From positions 248,001-312,000 of the forward strand of contig OZ220709.1 in the NCBI GenBank assembly GCA_965116665.1: 64,000 nucleotides of DNA, written 5' to 3'. This document shows positions 15,110 to 24,238 of this stretch, one piece after another. The translations under genes and the position numbers were made by a program. The notes beneath the pieces are model-generated. The model was not told where the DNA came from, made no database searches, and saw nothing but the letters and a program-made list of their open reading frames with translations. Origin of the DNA: Aldehydirespirator sp965116665. GTDB taxonomy: Bacteria > Actinomycetota > Acidimicrobiia > Acidimicrobiales > Aldehydirespiratoraceae. Positions within the stretch are counted from its first letter, which is position 1; the number at the start of each line of letters is the position of its first letter.

Positions 15110-16599
15110 GGCGTCAGCGTCAACTCCTGGGACTCGTAGTCCAGCAGACGGCGGAACAGGTCGCGCAGCTCGTTGCGGCGCCGGTGGTCGTTGGCCAGGT
15201 TGAGCAGCTCGTGAGGGTCCTCGCCGGTGTCGTACCACTCGTGGTCCTGATCGTCGAAGTCGGCGTCCACATCGAAGAGCTTGCCATCGGCGTCGGCGGT
15301 TCCGTCGCGCCGCACACCGCCGCCGATGCCGTAGTAACGGGCGTACTTGGTCTCCCCGTCGAAGAAGCCCCGCACCGCGTAGCGGGTGTTGCGGATCAGG
15401 TCGGACTGGGCCGAGTCCTGGGCGAACAGCACAAAATCCCGCACCGACGCGCCCGGGTCGGCCAGCACCGGTGACAGGTCCCGGCCCGAGAGGGTGGGCG
15501 TGCCGTCGACGTCGACGCCGCCCAGCGCGGCGATGGTGGCGGCCAGGTCCACATGGGTGGCCAGTGCTCCGGTGCGGGCTCCGGCAGGCACGCCGGGAGC
15601 CTTCACGATCAGCGGCACCCCCATCACCTCGTCGTAGACGCAGGGCAGCTTGGCCCGCAGGCCGTGGGACCCGCAGGCGTCGCCGTGGTCGGAGGTGTAG
15701 GCGATCACGGTGTCGTCGTAGAGGTCGAGCGCGTCGAGGGCGTCGAGCAGGCGGGTCAGGCTGCGGTCCAGCTCGATGTGCAGCCAGGCGTAGTAGTCGA
15801 GGCCCCGCAGCCAGGTGTCGTGGTCATCGGCGTCGATGCGGCCCACCATGTGCTCGGTGTTGCGAACATGGCGCCACGCCCTCTGCACCTCCGGCTTGGT
15901 GTGGAGGTCGTCGGCGAAGTTCTCCGGCAGCCGGTCGAACAGGCGGGGGTAGTCCTCCGGCGGCGGGACCACCGGCAGGTCGCCCAGGCGCATCTTCACC
16001 ACTGCGTTGAAGAACTCGGCGAACCTGGTGTGCTCGGCCTGGTAGCTGAGATGGTCGGCCGGGAACCACATGATGTCGTGGGGGTTGACCAGGGCGACGG
16101 TCAGGAACCAAGGCCGGCCGTTCCCGCTGCCGTTGGCCTGGCCGCTCAGCCAGTTGATGGCCTGGTCGACGAGGATCGGGTCGAAGTAGCGACCGGTGTA
16201 GGCGCTGCCCATGAAGTGGATGTCGTTGCCCTCCCAGTCGAGGTAGCCGTGGGCTTCCATGTCGGGCGTCTCGCCGTGGCCGAGATGCCACTTGCCCAGG
16301 TAGCTCGACCGGTAGCCCCGCTCGGCCAGCAGGCTGCCGACGGTGGGGATGGCCGGGTCGAGCGCGGTGTGGGTGGGGAAGGCGACGTTGTCGACCACGC
16401 CGTGCTCGGACAGGTAGCGGCCGGTGTAGAGGCTGGCCCTCGACGGCGAGCACGGCGAGGCGTGGGTGAAGTAGCGGTCGAAGCTCAGCCCGTCGCTCCG
16501 CAGCCGCTCATGGGCCGGCAGGTCCACCACGCCCTCGAGCCAGTCGTTGCGACGCTCCTCGTCCGAGACGATCAGCAGGATGTTGGGCCGATCAGCCAC
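15106..16599 (-). CDS. Type I sulfatase (formylglycine-dependent)
   Basis: A 497-residue alkaline-phosphatase-superfamily sulfatase. The formylglycine motif CSPSR begins at Cys50 and is followed by ASLYTGRY; metal ligands occur in the opening NILLIVSDE and in YTSDHGD. No signal peptide is apparent, so it may act in the cytoplasm on imported sulfate esters, or be exported by an unrecognised route. No formylglycine-generating enzyme is seen in the window. The GTG start is supported by TAGCGT six bases upstream. The stop overlaps the start of the P450 gene. Confidence 0.93.
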   Translation of the reverse strand: MADRPNILLIVSDEERRNDWLEGVVDLPAHERLRSDGLSFDRYFTHASPCSPSRASLYTGRYLSEHGVVDNVAFPTHTALDPAIPTVGSLLAERGYRSSYLGKWHLGHGETPDMEAHGYLDWEGNDIHFMGSAYTGRYFDPILVDQAINWLSGQANGSGNGRPWFLTVALVNPHDIMWFPADHLSYQAEHTRFAEFFNAVVKMRLGDLPVVPPPEDYPRLFDRLPENFADDLHTKPEVQRAWRHVRNTEHMVGRIDADDHDTWLRGLDYYAWLHIELDRSLTRLLDALDALDLYDDTVIAYTSDHGDACGSHGLRAKLPCVYDEVMGVPLIVKAPGVPAGARTGALATHVDLAATIAALGGVDVDGTPTLSGRDLSPVLADPGASVRDFVLFAQDSAQSDLIRNTRYAVRGFFDGETKYARYYGIGGGVRRDGTADADGKLFDVDADFDDQDHEWYDTGEDPHELLNLANDHRRRNELRDLFRRLLDYESQELTLTP

Positions 16600-16605
16600 A
16601 ACCGG

Positions 16606-16611
16606 ACGCTA
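16606..16611 (-). promoter_or_regulatory. Candidate -10 box (TAGCGT) for the sulfatase-P450 operon
   Basis: On the minus strand TAGCGT ends six bases before the GTG at 16599 and no ribosome binding site lies between, a leaderless arrangement. Confidence 0.45.
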
Positions 16612-16635
16612 CCGGCCCCTCGTGCGAGCCTGCTG

Positions 16636-18243
16636 TCAGCCCTCGCCGATGAGGCGCTCCAGCACCAGTTCGGGGTGGTCGGACTGGAGGCGGGCCAACC
16701 AGTAGGGGCTCTCGAACAGGGCCAGCAACTCGCCTTCGTCCCGGGCCGCGACCGTCACGCCCGACATGGTTCCCAGCCTCGCGGCCGAGGCCTGGTCGGT
16801 GCGCCGGGCCGTGGTCCACGGGGCCGGGGCCAGCTCCACCGGCGCGCCGAACTCGTGGCGGAGCCGGTGCTCGGCCACGTCGAACTGCAGCGGCCCGACC
16901 GCGGCCAGGATGGGGACGCTCTCGCCTCCCTCGGGCCGGCGCAGCACCTGCACCACCCCCTCGGAGTCGAGCTGGCGCACGCCCGAGCGGAACTGCTTGG
17001 CCTTCGAGGTGTCGGTGCAGCGGGCCAACCGGAAGCTGCTCGGCGCGAACGACGGCACCTCGGGCCAGCGCACCGGCTCGCCGGCGGCGTGGACCGAGTC
17101 GCCGACCCGCAGCTCGGCCGCGTTGACCAGGCCGACCACGTCGCCGGGCCAGGCCTCCTCGGCGGTGCTGCGGTCCCGGCCGACCACAGTGTGGGCGTAC
17201 TTGGTGGCCAGGGTCTTGCCGGTGCGCCCGCAGGTGATGGCCATGCCCCGCTCGAAGCGGCCCGAGCACACCCGCAGGAAGGCCATCCGGTCGCGGTGGG
17301 CCGGATCCATGTTGGACTGCACCTTGAACACCACCGCGCTGAAGCTGGCGTCCACCGGGCGGGGATCGCCGCCGGCGTCGAGGCGAGCGCCGGGGGCGGG
17401 GGCCATCTCGACGACGGCGTCGAGCAGCATCCGCACCCCGAAGTTGGTCAGAGCCGAACCGTAGAACACAGGCGACAGCTCGCCGGCTTCGAAGCGCTTC
17501 AGATCGAGTTCGGCTCCGGCCGCGTCCAGCAGCTCGACCGCCTCGGCAGCCTCGTGCCAGGCCGCGCCCTCCTCCGCCTCGGCCCGGACCGCGGCCACGA
17601 ATTCTTCGTCGGCCGCGGTGGCACCCCCGGCGGTGCGGGAGAAGCGCACGAAATGCCCGCTGCGGCGGTCGATCAGGCCGCTGAACCGGTCGCCCTCACC
17701 GACGGGCCAGGTGACCGGAACGGGGTCGAGCACGAGCTGGTCCTCGATCTCGTCGAGCAGTTCGAGCGGGTCGCGGGCCGGGCGGTCCCACTTGTTGATG
17801 AACGTGACGATGGGGATCTCCCGGTTGCGGCACACCTCGAACAGCTTTCGGGTCTGGGCCTCGATGCCCTTGGCCCCATCGAGCACCATCACCGCGGCGT
17901 CCACCGCCGACAGCACCCGGTAGGTGTCCTCGGAGAAGTCGCCGTGGCCGGGAGTGTCGAGAAGGTTGAGCACCCGGTCCCGGTAGGCGAACTGCACCAC
18001 CGCGGAGGTGACCGAGATGCCGCGGCGGCGCTCGAGCTCCATCCAGTCCGAGGCGGTGGCCCGGCGGTCGCCCTTGGCCCGCACCGAGCCCGCGCCCGCG
18101 GTCAGCGCCCCGCTGTAGAGCAGGAACTTCTCGGTGAGCGTGGTCTTGCCCGCGTCGGGGTGCGAGATGATCGCGAACGTGCGCCGCCGCCCCGCCTGTT
18201 GGCGGACCTCGCCATCAGCCGTAGCGACCAGGTCGTTGCTCAC
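16636..18243 (-). CDS. prfC: Peptide chain release factor 3
   Basis: A 535-residue translational GTPase that recycles RF1/RF2 from the ribosome after peptide release. The G1 loop SHPDAGKT is at residues 27-34; the switch region RRGISVTSAVVQF, G3 DTPGHGD and G4 NKWD follow. The domain II stretch AVVFKVQSNMDPAHRDRMAFLR and the downstream GVRQLDSEGVVQVL are specific to RF3 rather than EF-G. Length is normal. Its start is a GTG with a weak CACACT box six bases upstream, and the gene appears monocistronic. Confidence 0.95.
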   Translation of the reverse strand: MSNDLVATADGEVRQQAGRRRTFAIISHPDAGKTTLTEKFLLYSGALTAGAGSVRAKGDRRATASDWMELERRRGISVTSAVVQFAYRDRVLNLLDTPGHGDFSEDTYRVLSAVDAAVMVLDGAKGIEAQTRKLFEVCRNREIPIVTFINKWDRPARDPLELLDEIEDQLVLDPVPVTWPVGEGDRFSGLIDRRSGHFVRFSRTAGGATAADEEFVAAVRAEAEEGAAWHEAAEAVELLDAAGAELDLKRFEAGELSPVFYGSALTNFGVRMLLDAVVEMAPAPGARLDAGGDPRPVDASFSAVVFKVQSNMDPAHRDRMAFLRVCSGRFERGMAITCGRTGKTLATKYAHTVVGRDRSTAEEAWPGDVVGLVNAAELRVGDSVHAAGEPVRWPEVPSFAPSSFRLARCTDTSKAKQFRSGVRQLDSEGVVQVLRRPEGGESVPILAAVGPLQFDVAEHRLRHEFGAPVELAPAPWTTARRTDQASAARLGTMSGVTVAARDEGELLALFESPYWLARLQSDHPELVLERLIGEG

Positions 18244-18280
18244 GTCACCAGTGTGGCTTGAGCGGCCGTCGCTGCCTCGC

Positions 18281-18658
18281 TCACACGGCGTGGATGCGCA
18301 ACCTCGGTCCGAGTTGTCGGATGTCGTCGGGATCGCTGGTCAGAACGGCTGCGTCACGCTGCAACGCGCACAGCGCCACATGGGCGTCGGTGATGTCGGA
18401 CGTTCCCGTCGCAGCCAGAAGCCGGCCGACCCGCCGGGCCTGGTCCTCGTCCATGGCGACTACATCGACGTTGGGCCGTCTCAGGAGGGCCGCGAGGCGA
18501 GCCTGTCGCTGCGGATTGCGCCAGGTCTGGGCGACACACCCTGCGGGAATCGTGATCGTCTCGGTTTCCCGTGTCGCCTCGTCAACCAGGACCCCAACGG
18601 AGCGGTTGTCCCGTTCGAAGGCGATAAGGGCACCAGCATCGAGGACGACCTCACTCAT
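18281..18658 (-). CDS. PIN-domain ribonuclease toxin (VapC family)
   Basis: A 125-residue PIN-domain protein. Acidic residues expected at the active site are visible in VVLDAGALIAFERDN near the N-terminus, in SDITDAHVALCAL, and in LTSDPDDIRQL near the C-terminus. VapC toxins cleave tRNA or rRNA and are held inactive by the partner antitoxin. The ATG overlaps the antitoxin stop (ATGA), a typical translationally coupled pair. Length is normal and no key residue appears lost. Confidence 0.88.
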   Translation of the reverse strand: MSEVVLDAGALIAFERDNRSVGVLVDEATRETETITIPAGCVAQTWRNPQRQARLAALLRRPNVDVVAMDEDQARRVGRLLAATGTSDITDAHVALCALQRDAAVLTSDPDDIRQLGPRLRIHAV

Positions 18659-18903
18659 GTGTCAGCACAGCCCAAGATGCGTCGCGCTTCGGCCCGCTCC
18701 TCGTCGGTCGGCGGCCCGCCGGTGGCTTCGAGCATCTCGGCCAGCATTGCCTCGTAGTCGTCGTCTTCCCTGAGTTGGTTCTTGACGGCGAATTCGACGT
18801 ATGCCGAGACGCTCCGCAGCGGGCCCGACTCGACCGACGACTTGATCTGGGCCAGCACGTCGGGATCGATTGTGACCGTGACCCTGACCCTCCTTTGGCC
18901 CAT
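18655..18903 (-). CDS. Ribbon-helix-helix antitoxin (VapB-like)
   Basis: An 82-residue DNA-binding antitoxin. The N-terminal RVRVTVTIDPDVLAQIKS strand and helix is a ribbon-helix-helix fold. The acidic C-terminal half (LREDDDYEAMLAEMLEATGG) would wrap around the PIN toxin. The ATG at 18903 is chosen because AGGA lies eight bases upstream; another ATG nine bases earlier has AGG directly against it. The pair is likely autoregulated through an inverted repeat at 18966-18999. Confidence 0.85.
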   Translation of the reverse strand: MGQRRVRVTVTIDPDVLAQIKSSVESGPLRSVSAYVEFAVKNQLREDDDYEAMLAEMLEATGGPPTDEERAEARRILGCADT

Positions 18904-19218
18904 GCTGACCATCCTACGGTCGCGGCGCGGCCCGCGCGGTCGGTGTTGGTCTGTCTCATTCATTCTTGTCATAAATGCAACAATATCAGACAATGACAAA
19001 ATACCAATAGATAGCGCGGCGATCATCTTGTGAGGCTCTTGATGTGGTCAATGGCCGCCGTGGCGGGCGTACTGTAGGCCGAGTAGCTCCAACGGCATCC
19101 TGCTCAGCGTCTGGACATAGCGGCGGCCGCGCCATGCGGGGGCCGCTCCGGCCTTAGGCCCATCTAGAGGCACCGGTATACAATCCGGCCACTAGAGGCG
19201 GCGGGGGAGGATCGCTGC
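18904..19218. other. 315-base intergenic region with an A/T-rich core
   Basis: No gene is visible here. An A/T-rich segment (about 18951-19010) contains the inverted repeat TTGTCAT (18966-18972) and ATGACAA (18993-18999), 20 bases apart. Read on the minus strand it gives TTGTCA, 17 bases, then ATTTAT, a promoter-like arrangement for the toxin-antitoxin pair. On the plus strand TATACAAT at 19171-19178 and GGGGGAGG near 19203-19210 are a likely -10 box and ribosome binding site for the gene at 19219. Confidence 0.45.
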
Positions 19219-19554
19219 GTGGCCACGGACTCCGGCACCGGCCGGCGGCGCATCACCGAGGCGCTGGACCTCGACCCGGCCACCCGACGGTGGGTGTGCA
19301 ACCGGTGCGGTCACGACCTCGGTCCGGCCGGGCGCAACTACAAGGAGGGCTGCCTGGTCTACGATCGGGACCCGCGGGAGATCCACATCCCCTTCGACCC
19401 GCCTACCGAGTTCGGGTTCAGCCCCCATCTCGAGTGGTGCCGGATCGTGGAGTTCTACTGCCCTGGCTGCGCGGTGATGTTCGATGTTGAGTACCTGCCG
19501 CCCGGCCATCCCATCACCCACGACATAGAACTAGACCTCGATGCCGTCGGCTGA
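19219..19554 (+). CDS. Acetone carboxylase gamma subunit-like zinc protein
   Basis: A 111-residue protein resembling the gamma subunit of acetone/acetophenone carboxylases. A zinc-ribbon-like pair of motifs, CNRCG at residues 31-35 and CPGC at 81-84, frames a conserved core with NYKEGCLVYDRDPREI. The gamma subunit binds metal in the alpha2-beta2-gamma2 carboxylase complex. It is shorter than the characterised AcxC and is followed, with a 14-base overlap, by the HyuA/beta-type and HyuB/alpha-type genes, so the three probably form one complex acting on a ketone or cyclic amide. A TATACAAT box and a strong GGGGGAGG precede the GTG start. Confidence 0.75.
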   Translation: MATDSGTGRRRITEALDLDPATRRWVCNRCGHDLGPAGRNYKEGCLVYDRDPREIHIPFDPPTEFGFSPHLEWCRIVEFYCPGCAVMFDVEYLPPGHPITHDIELDLDAVG

Positions 19555-21721
19555 AGCCTCAAGGGTGAGCCCGGTCGACGCAGCAGGGCCGAGCCTGCTC
19601 GACGTGGACATCGGGGGGACCTTCACCGACGCCTTCGTGGTGCTGGGCGGGCGTCAGGCCACCGGCAAGTCGCTGACCACCCACGCCGACCTGTCCGACG
19701 GGATGATCGAGGCCATCGGCGAGGCGGCCCGACGGCTCGGCTGCGATCCGGCCGATGCCTTCGCCGCGGCCGACGCGGTCAAGTACTCCACCACCGTGGG
19801 CACCAACGCCCTCATCGAGCGCACCGGACCCAAGGTGGGGCTCATCACCACCGCCGGCCAGGAGGACACCGTGCACGTGGCCCGCTCCCGGTCGTGGGCC
19901 GACGGCATGCCCCTGGAAGTGCAGATCGACCGCACCCGGGCCCAGCGGCCCGACGACCTGGTGCCCCGGGCGCTGCGGGTCGGGGTGCGGGAGCGCATCG
20001 ACTGCTTCGGCGAGGTGCTGATGCCGCTGCGCACCGACGACGTGCTGGCCGCGGTCGACCACCTGGTCCGCCAGGGCGTGCGGGCCATCGCGGTGTGCCT
20101 GGCCTGGTCGTTCATGAACCCGGCCCACGAACAGCAGGTGGCCGAGATCGTGCGCCGGGAGTATCCCGACTCGGTGCTGGGCCGCTGCCCGGTGCTGCTG
20201 TCGTCGGAGGTGGCCCCTCGCCTCGACGAGTACCGCCGCAGCATCACCACCATCCTCAGCGCCTTCCTGGCCCCCGACACCGAGGAGCACGTCATCGACC
20301 TCGGCGACCGGCTGCGATCCCTCGGATGCCGCAAGCCGCTGCTGGTGGCCCGCAACATCGGCGGGGTGGCCTCGCCCAGCCGCACCACCGCCCTGCACCT
20401 GCTGGGCAGCGGCCCGGTGGCCGGCCTGGCCGGCGCGGCCGTCATGGCCCGCGACTACGGCCTCGACCGGGTGATCACCGCCGACATGGGCGGCACCAGC
20501 TTCGACGTGGGGCTGGTGATCGACGGCCAGGACCGCAACTACGAGTTCGACCCGGTGATCGACCGCTGGCGGGTGCACCTGCCGGTGATCGCCAACTACT
20601 CCATCGGCGCGGGCGGCGGCTCGATCGCGCACGTCACCGACACCGGCGAGCTGAGAGTCGGGCCCCGCAGCGCCGGCTCCATGCCCGGACCGGCCTGCTA
20701 CTCCCAGGGCGGCACCGAGCCGACGGTCACCGACGCCGACGTGGTGTTGGGCTTCATCGACCCCGACCGGTTCCTGGGCGGGGCCATGCCGCTGAGCCGC
20801 CGTCGGGCCGAGCGGGCGCTGGCGCGCCGCATAGCCGACCCGCTCGGCATCGACGTGGTCGAGGCGGCCGTGCGGGTGCGCCGCCTGATCGACGGGGTGA
20901 TGGGCCAGGAGATATACCGCCAGACCACCCTGGAGGGCCACGACCCCCGCGACTTCACCATGTTCGCCTTCGGCGGGGCCGGGCCGGTGCACGCCGCCGC
21001 GGTGGCCGGCTACGCGGACGTGGGCACGGTGGCCACCTTCGCGCACGGCAGCGAGTTCAACGCCTACGGCGTGGCCACCATGGGCGTAATGCAGACCTAC
21101 GAGCGAACCCGCATGGTCCAACTCTTCGACGGTGAGAGCTACACCGACGCAGGCGAGGCGTTCAACGAGGTGGTTCGAGGGCTGACGGCCCTGGCCGAGC
21201 GGGACATGGCCGAGGAGGGATTCGGCATGGGCTCGGTGACGCTGCGGTTGGAGCTGGACATGAACTACGGCGGCCAGCACCACACCGTCCGGCTCCAGTC
21301 TCCCCGGCTGATGTTGGAGAGCCCCGACGACGTGGCGGCCGTGTGCGACGCCTTCAATGAGGTGTTCGCAGCGGCCTACGGGGCCGGATCCACCCACCCG
21401 TACGGCGGGATCCTGGTGCAGCTGTTCCGGCTGGTGGCCGGCGCCTCGGGCTACCGGCTGGAGGCTCGGCCCCGGCCGGCGGGCGCAGCCTCGAGCAACG
21501 GAGACTCGCCCGGCCGCGCCGCCCGGGAGGTCTGCTGGCCCGCAGCCGGCGTCACTGGAACCCCTGTCTATGACCGTGCCGGCCTGCCCGACGGGTTCTC
21601 GATCGAAGGCCCCGCCCTGATGGAGGACGTCGACACGGTGGTGGCGGTGCCCCCGGGCTGGACCTACGCCCTCGACGAGCAGCGCACCGGCTGGCTCACC
21701 GCCGCGGAGGCGGGCCTGTGA
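19541..21721 (+). CDS. hyuA: Hydantoinase A / acetone carboxylase beta-type ATPase subunit
   Basis: A 726-residue member of the hydantoinase/5-oxoprolinase A family, the ATP-binding subunit that phosphorylates the substrate carbonyl. Phosphate-binding segments LLDVDIGGTFTDAFVV near residue 20 and DMGGTSFDVGLV near residue 320 are present, along with the conserved FAFGGAGPVHAAAVA region. It overlaps the gamma-like gene by 14 bases and the next gene by four (GTGA), showing tight coupling. A GTG at 19565 is an alternative start. The preceding gamma-like subunit argues for a carboxylase-like complex over a plain hydantoinase, but the substrate is open. Confidence 0.9.
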   Translation: MPSAEASRVSPVDAAGPSLLDVDIGGTFTDAFVVLGGRQATGKSLTTHADLSDGMIEAIGEAARRLGCDPADAFAAADAVKYSTTVGTNALIERTGPKVGLITTAGQEDTVHVARSRSWADGMPLEVQIDRTRAQRPDDLVPRALRVGVRERIDCFGEVLMPLRTDDVLAAVDHLVRQGVRAIAVCLAWSFMNPAHEQQVAEIVRREYPDSVLGRCPVLLSSEVAPRLDEYRRSITTILSAFLAPDTEEHVIDLGDRLRSLGCRKPLLVARNIGGVASPSRTTALHLLGSGPVAGLAGAAVMARDYGLDRVITADMGGTSFDVGLVIDGQDRNYEFDPVIDRWRVHLPVIANYSIGAGGGSIAHVTDTGELRVGPRSAGSMPGPACYSQGGTEPTVTDADVVLGFIDPDRFLGGAMPLSRRRAERALARRIADPLGIDVVEAAVRVRRLIDGVMGQEIYRQTTLEGHDPRDFTMFAFGGAGPVHAAAVAGYADVGTVATFAHGSEFNAYGVATMGVMQTYERTRMVQLFDGESYTDAGEAFNEVVRGLTALAERDMAEEGFGMGSVTLRLELDMNYGGQHHTVRLQSPRLMLESPDDVAAVCDAFNEVFAAAYGAGSTHPYGGILVQLFRLVAGASGYRLEARPRPAGAASSNGDSPGRAAREVCWPAAGVTGTPVYDRAGLPDGFSIEGPALMEDVDTVVAVPPGWTYALDEQRTGWLTAAEAGL

Positions 21722-23913
21722 CCGCCACGCCGATGACCGGTGACCGGCTGCTGCAGGTGGCCGGCATGGGCCTCGACGAGCGGATCGCCCGCTTCGGTCG
21801 CCCGCTCATGAAGCCCGGCCCGGGTCTCGACCCCGAGGTGCTGCACCGCGAGGTGCTCGAGGAGCCCACCGAACTGGAACTGGCCGGTGAGGGCAGCCTC
21901 GACCCCGTCGACCTCGAGATCTTCCTCCACAAGCTCGACTCGATCATCGATGACGGCCGTGATGTGTGCAAGTACCTGAGCATGGCCGAGATGCTCCAGG
22001 CCGGCGACCTTGGCGTGGGCATCTTCACCGCCCAGGGCGACCTGGCCGGCATGTCCACCGGGGTGATCCTGCACGCGCTGCTGCACTACGGGCCGGTCAA
22101 GTACGTGCTCAAGCACTACGTCGACGACCCCACCGTCGGGCTGGCCGACGGCGACATCTTCTTCTTCAACGACCCCGACGCCGGCGGGGTCCACACCTAC
22201 GACCACTTCCTGATGATGCCGGTGTTCGCCGACGGCGAGCTGGTGGCGTGGGTCGCCTGCGGCGGCCATCAGGGCGAGACCGGATCGCGCTCCCCCGGCG
22301 GCTGGTCACCCGAGATCGGCACCCGCTACGAGGAGGGTCTCCACATCACCCCGCTGCGGGTGGGCACCGACTTCCGGTTCCACACCGACCACCTCGAGTT
22401 CCTGCTGAACTCGGTGCGCACCCCCCGCCAGAACTCGCTGGACATGAAGGCCCGCCTGGCGGTGTGCGTGCGGCTGCGCCAGCAGCTCCTGCGGGAGGTG
22501 GAACGCCGGGCCGCGGCCTTCGTGGCCGCCGGGCTGCGCCAGTCGATCAAGACGTCGGCCTCCCTGGCCCGCCGCCGCATCGCCGGCTTCAACGACGGCG
22601 TCTACCGGTCGGTGGTTTTCCTCGACACCATCGGCATCTCCGACGGGCTCATCCGGCTGCCGGTCGAGCTACACAAGCGGGGCGACGAGCTGATCATCGA
22701 CATGGCCGGCGCCTCGCCCGAGCCCCGCATCGGCCCCTTCCATCTGCGCTGGCACCTGGCCCGGGCCGCCTCGGCCGCGGCGCTGTTCCCGACGGTGTTC
22801 CGGGGCCTGCGCTGGTCGATCGGGCTGTTCGACCCGATCAAGCTCACCGCCCCGCCCAGCATCGTCAACGCCCCCAGCCGAGACTCCGGGACCGGGTCGG
22901 GCAGCCACACCGGGCGGGTGGTGGTACAGGGGCTGCTGCTGGCCGCCATGCGGATGCTGCACGACAGCCCGCACCGGGCGGGAGTCACCGCCCCGTTCGC
23001 CGAGAACCTGCTGTTGATCCAGTTCGGCGGGACCGGCCAGTACGGCAACCAGATCGCGGGCGGGCCCGCCAACGGCAACGCCACCGGCCAGGGCGCCCGC
23101 TTCGATCTCGACGGCGAGCACAGCGCCGGGTTCTTCTGGGCCATGGTGGTGGACTGCCCCGGCCCAGAGGAGCAGGAGCGCAAGTTCCCGTGGGTGTACC
23201 TGTTCCGCAACCGTTTCGACCGCGACGTGTGCGGGCTGGGCCGGTACCGGGGCGGGGTGGGCCTCACCGACTGCTTCGTGATCCACGGCACCCCCCAGCT
23301 GGGCACCAACTCGGTCGGCACCGGCAGCCGGTTCACCAAGAACTACGGGCTGTTCGGGGGCTACTCGGGTGCGGCTCAGCCCCGCATCATCATCCGGGGC
23401 TCCGACGCCAAAGAGTTGATGGCCGCCGGGGCCGACGACCTCCCCATGAGCGTGCGGGAGCTGGCCGACCGGCGACGCATCTCCGGCGACTACGCCTTCG
23501 GGCACACCAACTCCGAGGGTGAGACGGTCAGCGACGGCGACGTGGTGGTGCTGGCCCGGGGCTGCGGCGGCGGCTACGGCGACGTGCTGGAGCGCGACCC
23601 TGACGCGGTGCTGGCCGACGTCGCCGACGGGATCACCTCGCCGGAGCTGGCCGAGCGGCTCTACGGTGTGGTGCTGGTTGCGAGCGGGGATCGGGTGGAC
23701 GCCGAGGCCACCGAGGCTCGGCGGGCCGGTATCCGGGCCGAGCGCAAGCGGCAGGGGCGGCCCTACGCCGACTTCGTGGCCGAATGGTCGCAGCGCCGGC
23801 CCCCGCCCGACGCGCTGCGCCACTACGGCGAGTTCCCGGTGCCGGTGCAGGTGATCGACGACCGCGAGTACCCGACCGAGCCGCCCTCGGACAGCGGGGC
23901 ATGGCACCGATGA
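21718..23913 (+). CDS. hyuB: Hydantoinase B / acetone carboxylase alpha-type subunit
   Basis: A 731-residue partner of the preceding subunit. Family features are DPVDLEIFLHKLDSIIDD near residue 60, the FNDPDAGGVHTYDHFL metal-site region near residue 150, GCGGGYGDVLERDP near the C-terminus, and a final segment of normal length. In acetone carboxylase the alpha subunit carries the metal centre for carboxylation; in hydantoinases this subunit completes ring opening. The GTG start overlaps the hyuA stop. The stop codon lies inside the first unit of the 83-base tandem repeat array, so the array abuts the gene end. Confidence 0.9.
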   Translation: MTATPMTGDRLLQVAGMGLDERIARFGRPLMKPGPGLDPEVLHREVLEEPTELELAGEGSLDPVDLEIFLHKLDSIIDDGRDVCKYLSMAEMLQAGDLGVGIFTAQGDLAGMSTGVILHALLHYGPVKYVLKHYVDDPTVGLADGDIFFFNDPDAGGVHTYDHFLMMPVFADGELVAWVACGGHQGETGSRSPGGWSPEIGTRYEEGLHITPLRVGTDFRFHTDHLEFLLNSVRTPRQNSLDMKARLAVCVRLRQQLLREVERRAAAFVAAGLRQSIKTSASLARRRIAGFNDGVYRSVVFLDTIGISDGLIRLPVELHKRGDELIIDMAGASPEPRIGPFHLRWHLARAASAAALFPTVFRGLRWSIGLFDPIKLTAPPSIVNAPSRDSGTGSGSHTGRVVVQGLLLAAMRMLHDSPHRAGVTAPFAENLLLIQFGGTGQYGNQIAGGPANGNATGQGARFDLDGEHSAGFFWAMVVDCPGPEEQERKFPWVYLFRNRFDRDVCGLGRYRGGVGLTDCFVIHGTPQLGTNSVGTGSRFTKNYGLFGGYSGAAQPRIIIRGSDAKELMAAGADDLPMSVRELADRRRISGDYAFGHTNSEGETVSDGDVVVLARGCGGGYGDVLERDPDAVLADVADGITSPELAERLYGVVLVASGDRVDAEATEARRAGIRAERKRQGRPYADFVAEWSQRRPPPDALRHYGEFPVPVQVIDDREYPTEPPSDSGAWHR

Positions 23914-24236
23914 CCCGACTAGACGCTCTGTTCGCCCGTGTCCGGGCAGACAACAGGAAAACGCGCACAGAGCGGGTCGGGTGGGGGCATCGATGACCCG
24001 TCTCGGCGCTTTGTTCGCTGTTATCCGGGTATGCGCCAAGAGAGCGCGCACAGAGCGGGTTGGGTGGGGGCATCGATGACCCGTCTCGGCGCTTTGTTCG
24101 CTGTTATCCGGGTATGCGCCAAGAGAGCGCGCACAGAGCGGGTTGGGTGGGGGCATCGATGACCCGTCTCGGCGCTTTGTTCGCTGTTATCCGGGTATGC
24201 GCCAAGAGAGCGCGCACAGAGCGGGTTGGGTGGGGA
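23910..24236. repeat. Four-unit 83-base tandem array of palindromic elements
   Basis: Units begin at 23910, 23993, 24076 and 24159, each 83 bases. The first is diverged, and the other three are almost identical. Each unit has a core of about 50 bases with imperfect inverted ends (CGCTTTGTTCGC and GCGCACAGAGCG, 10 of 12 pairing). The array fills the space between hyuB and the next gene. A related element occurs at 46190-46331. Confidence 0.9.
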
Positions 24237-24238
24237 CG

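Noticed and set aside
15553..18261. A 902-codon plus-strand open frame
   Set aside because: It lies opposite the sulfatase and prfC genes, which have clear catalytic motifs. Its product is rich in Gly, Val and Arg with no recognisable domain; long antisense frames are expected in GC-rich DNA.
19559..21397. A 612-codon minus-strand frame opposite hyuA
   Set aside because: hyuA is unmistakable on the plus strand. The antisense product is His/Gly/Val-rich with no domain.
23910..24236. CRISPR array
   Set aside because: The 83-base units are contiguous with no unique spacers, and no cas genes are present. The arrays at 12683, 28793 and 46190 fail the same test.
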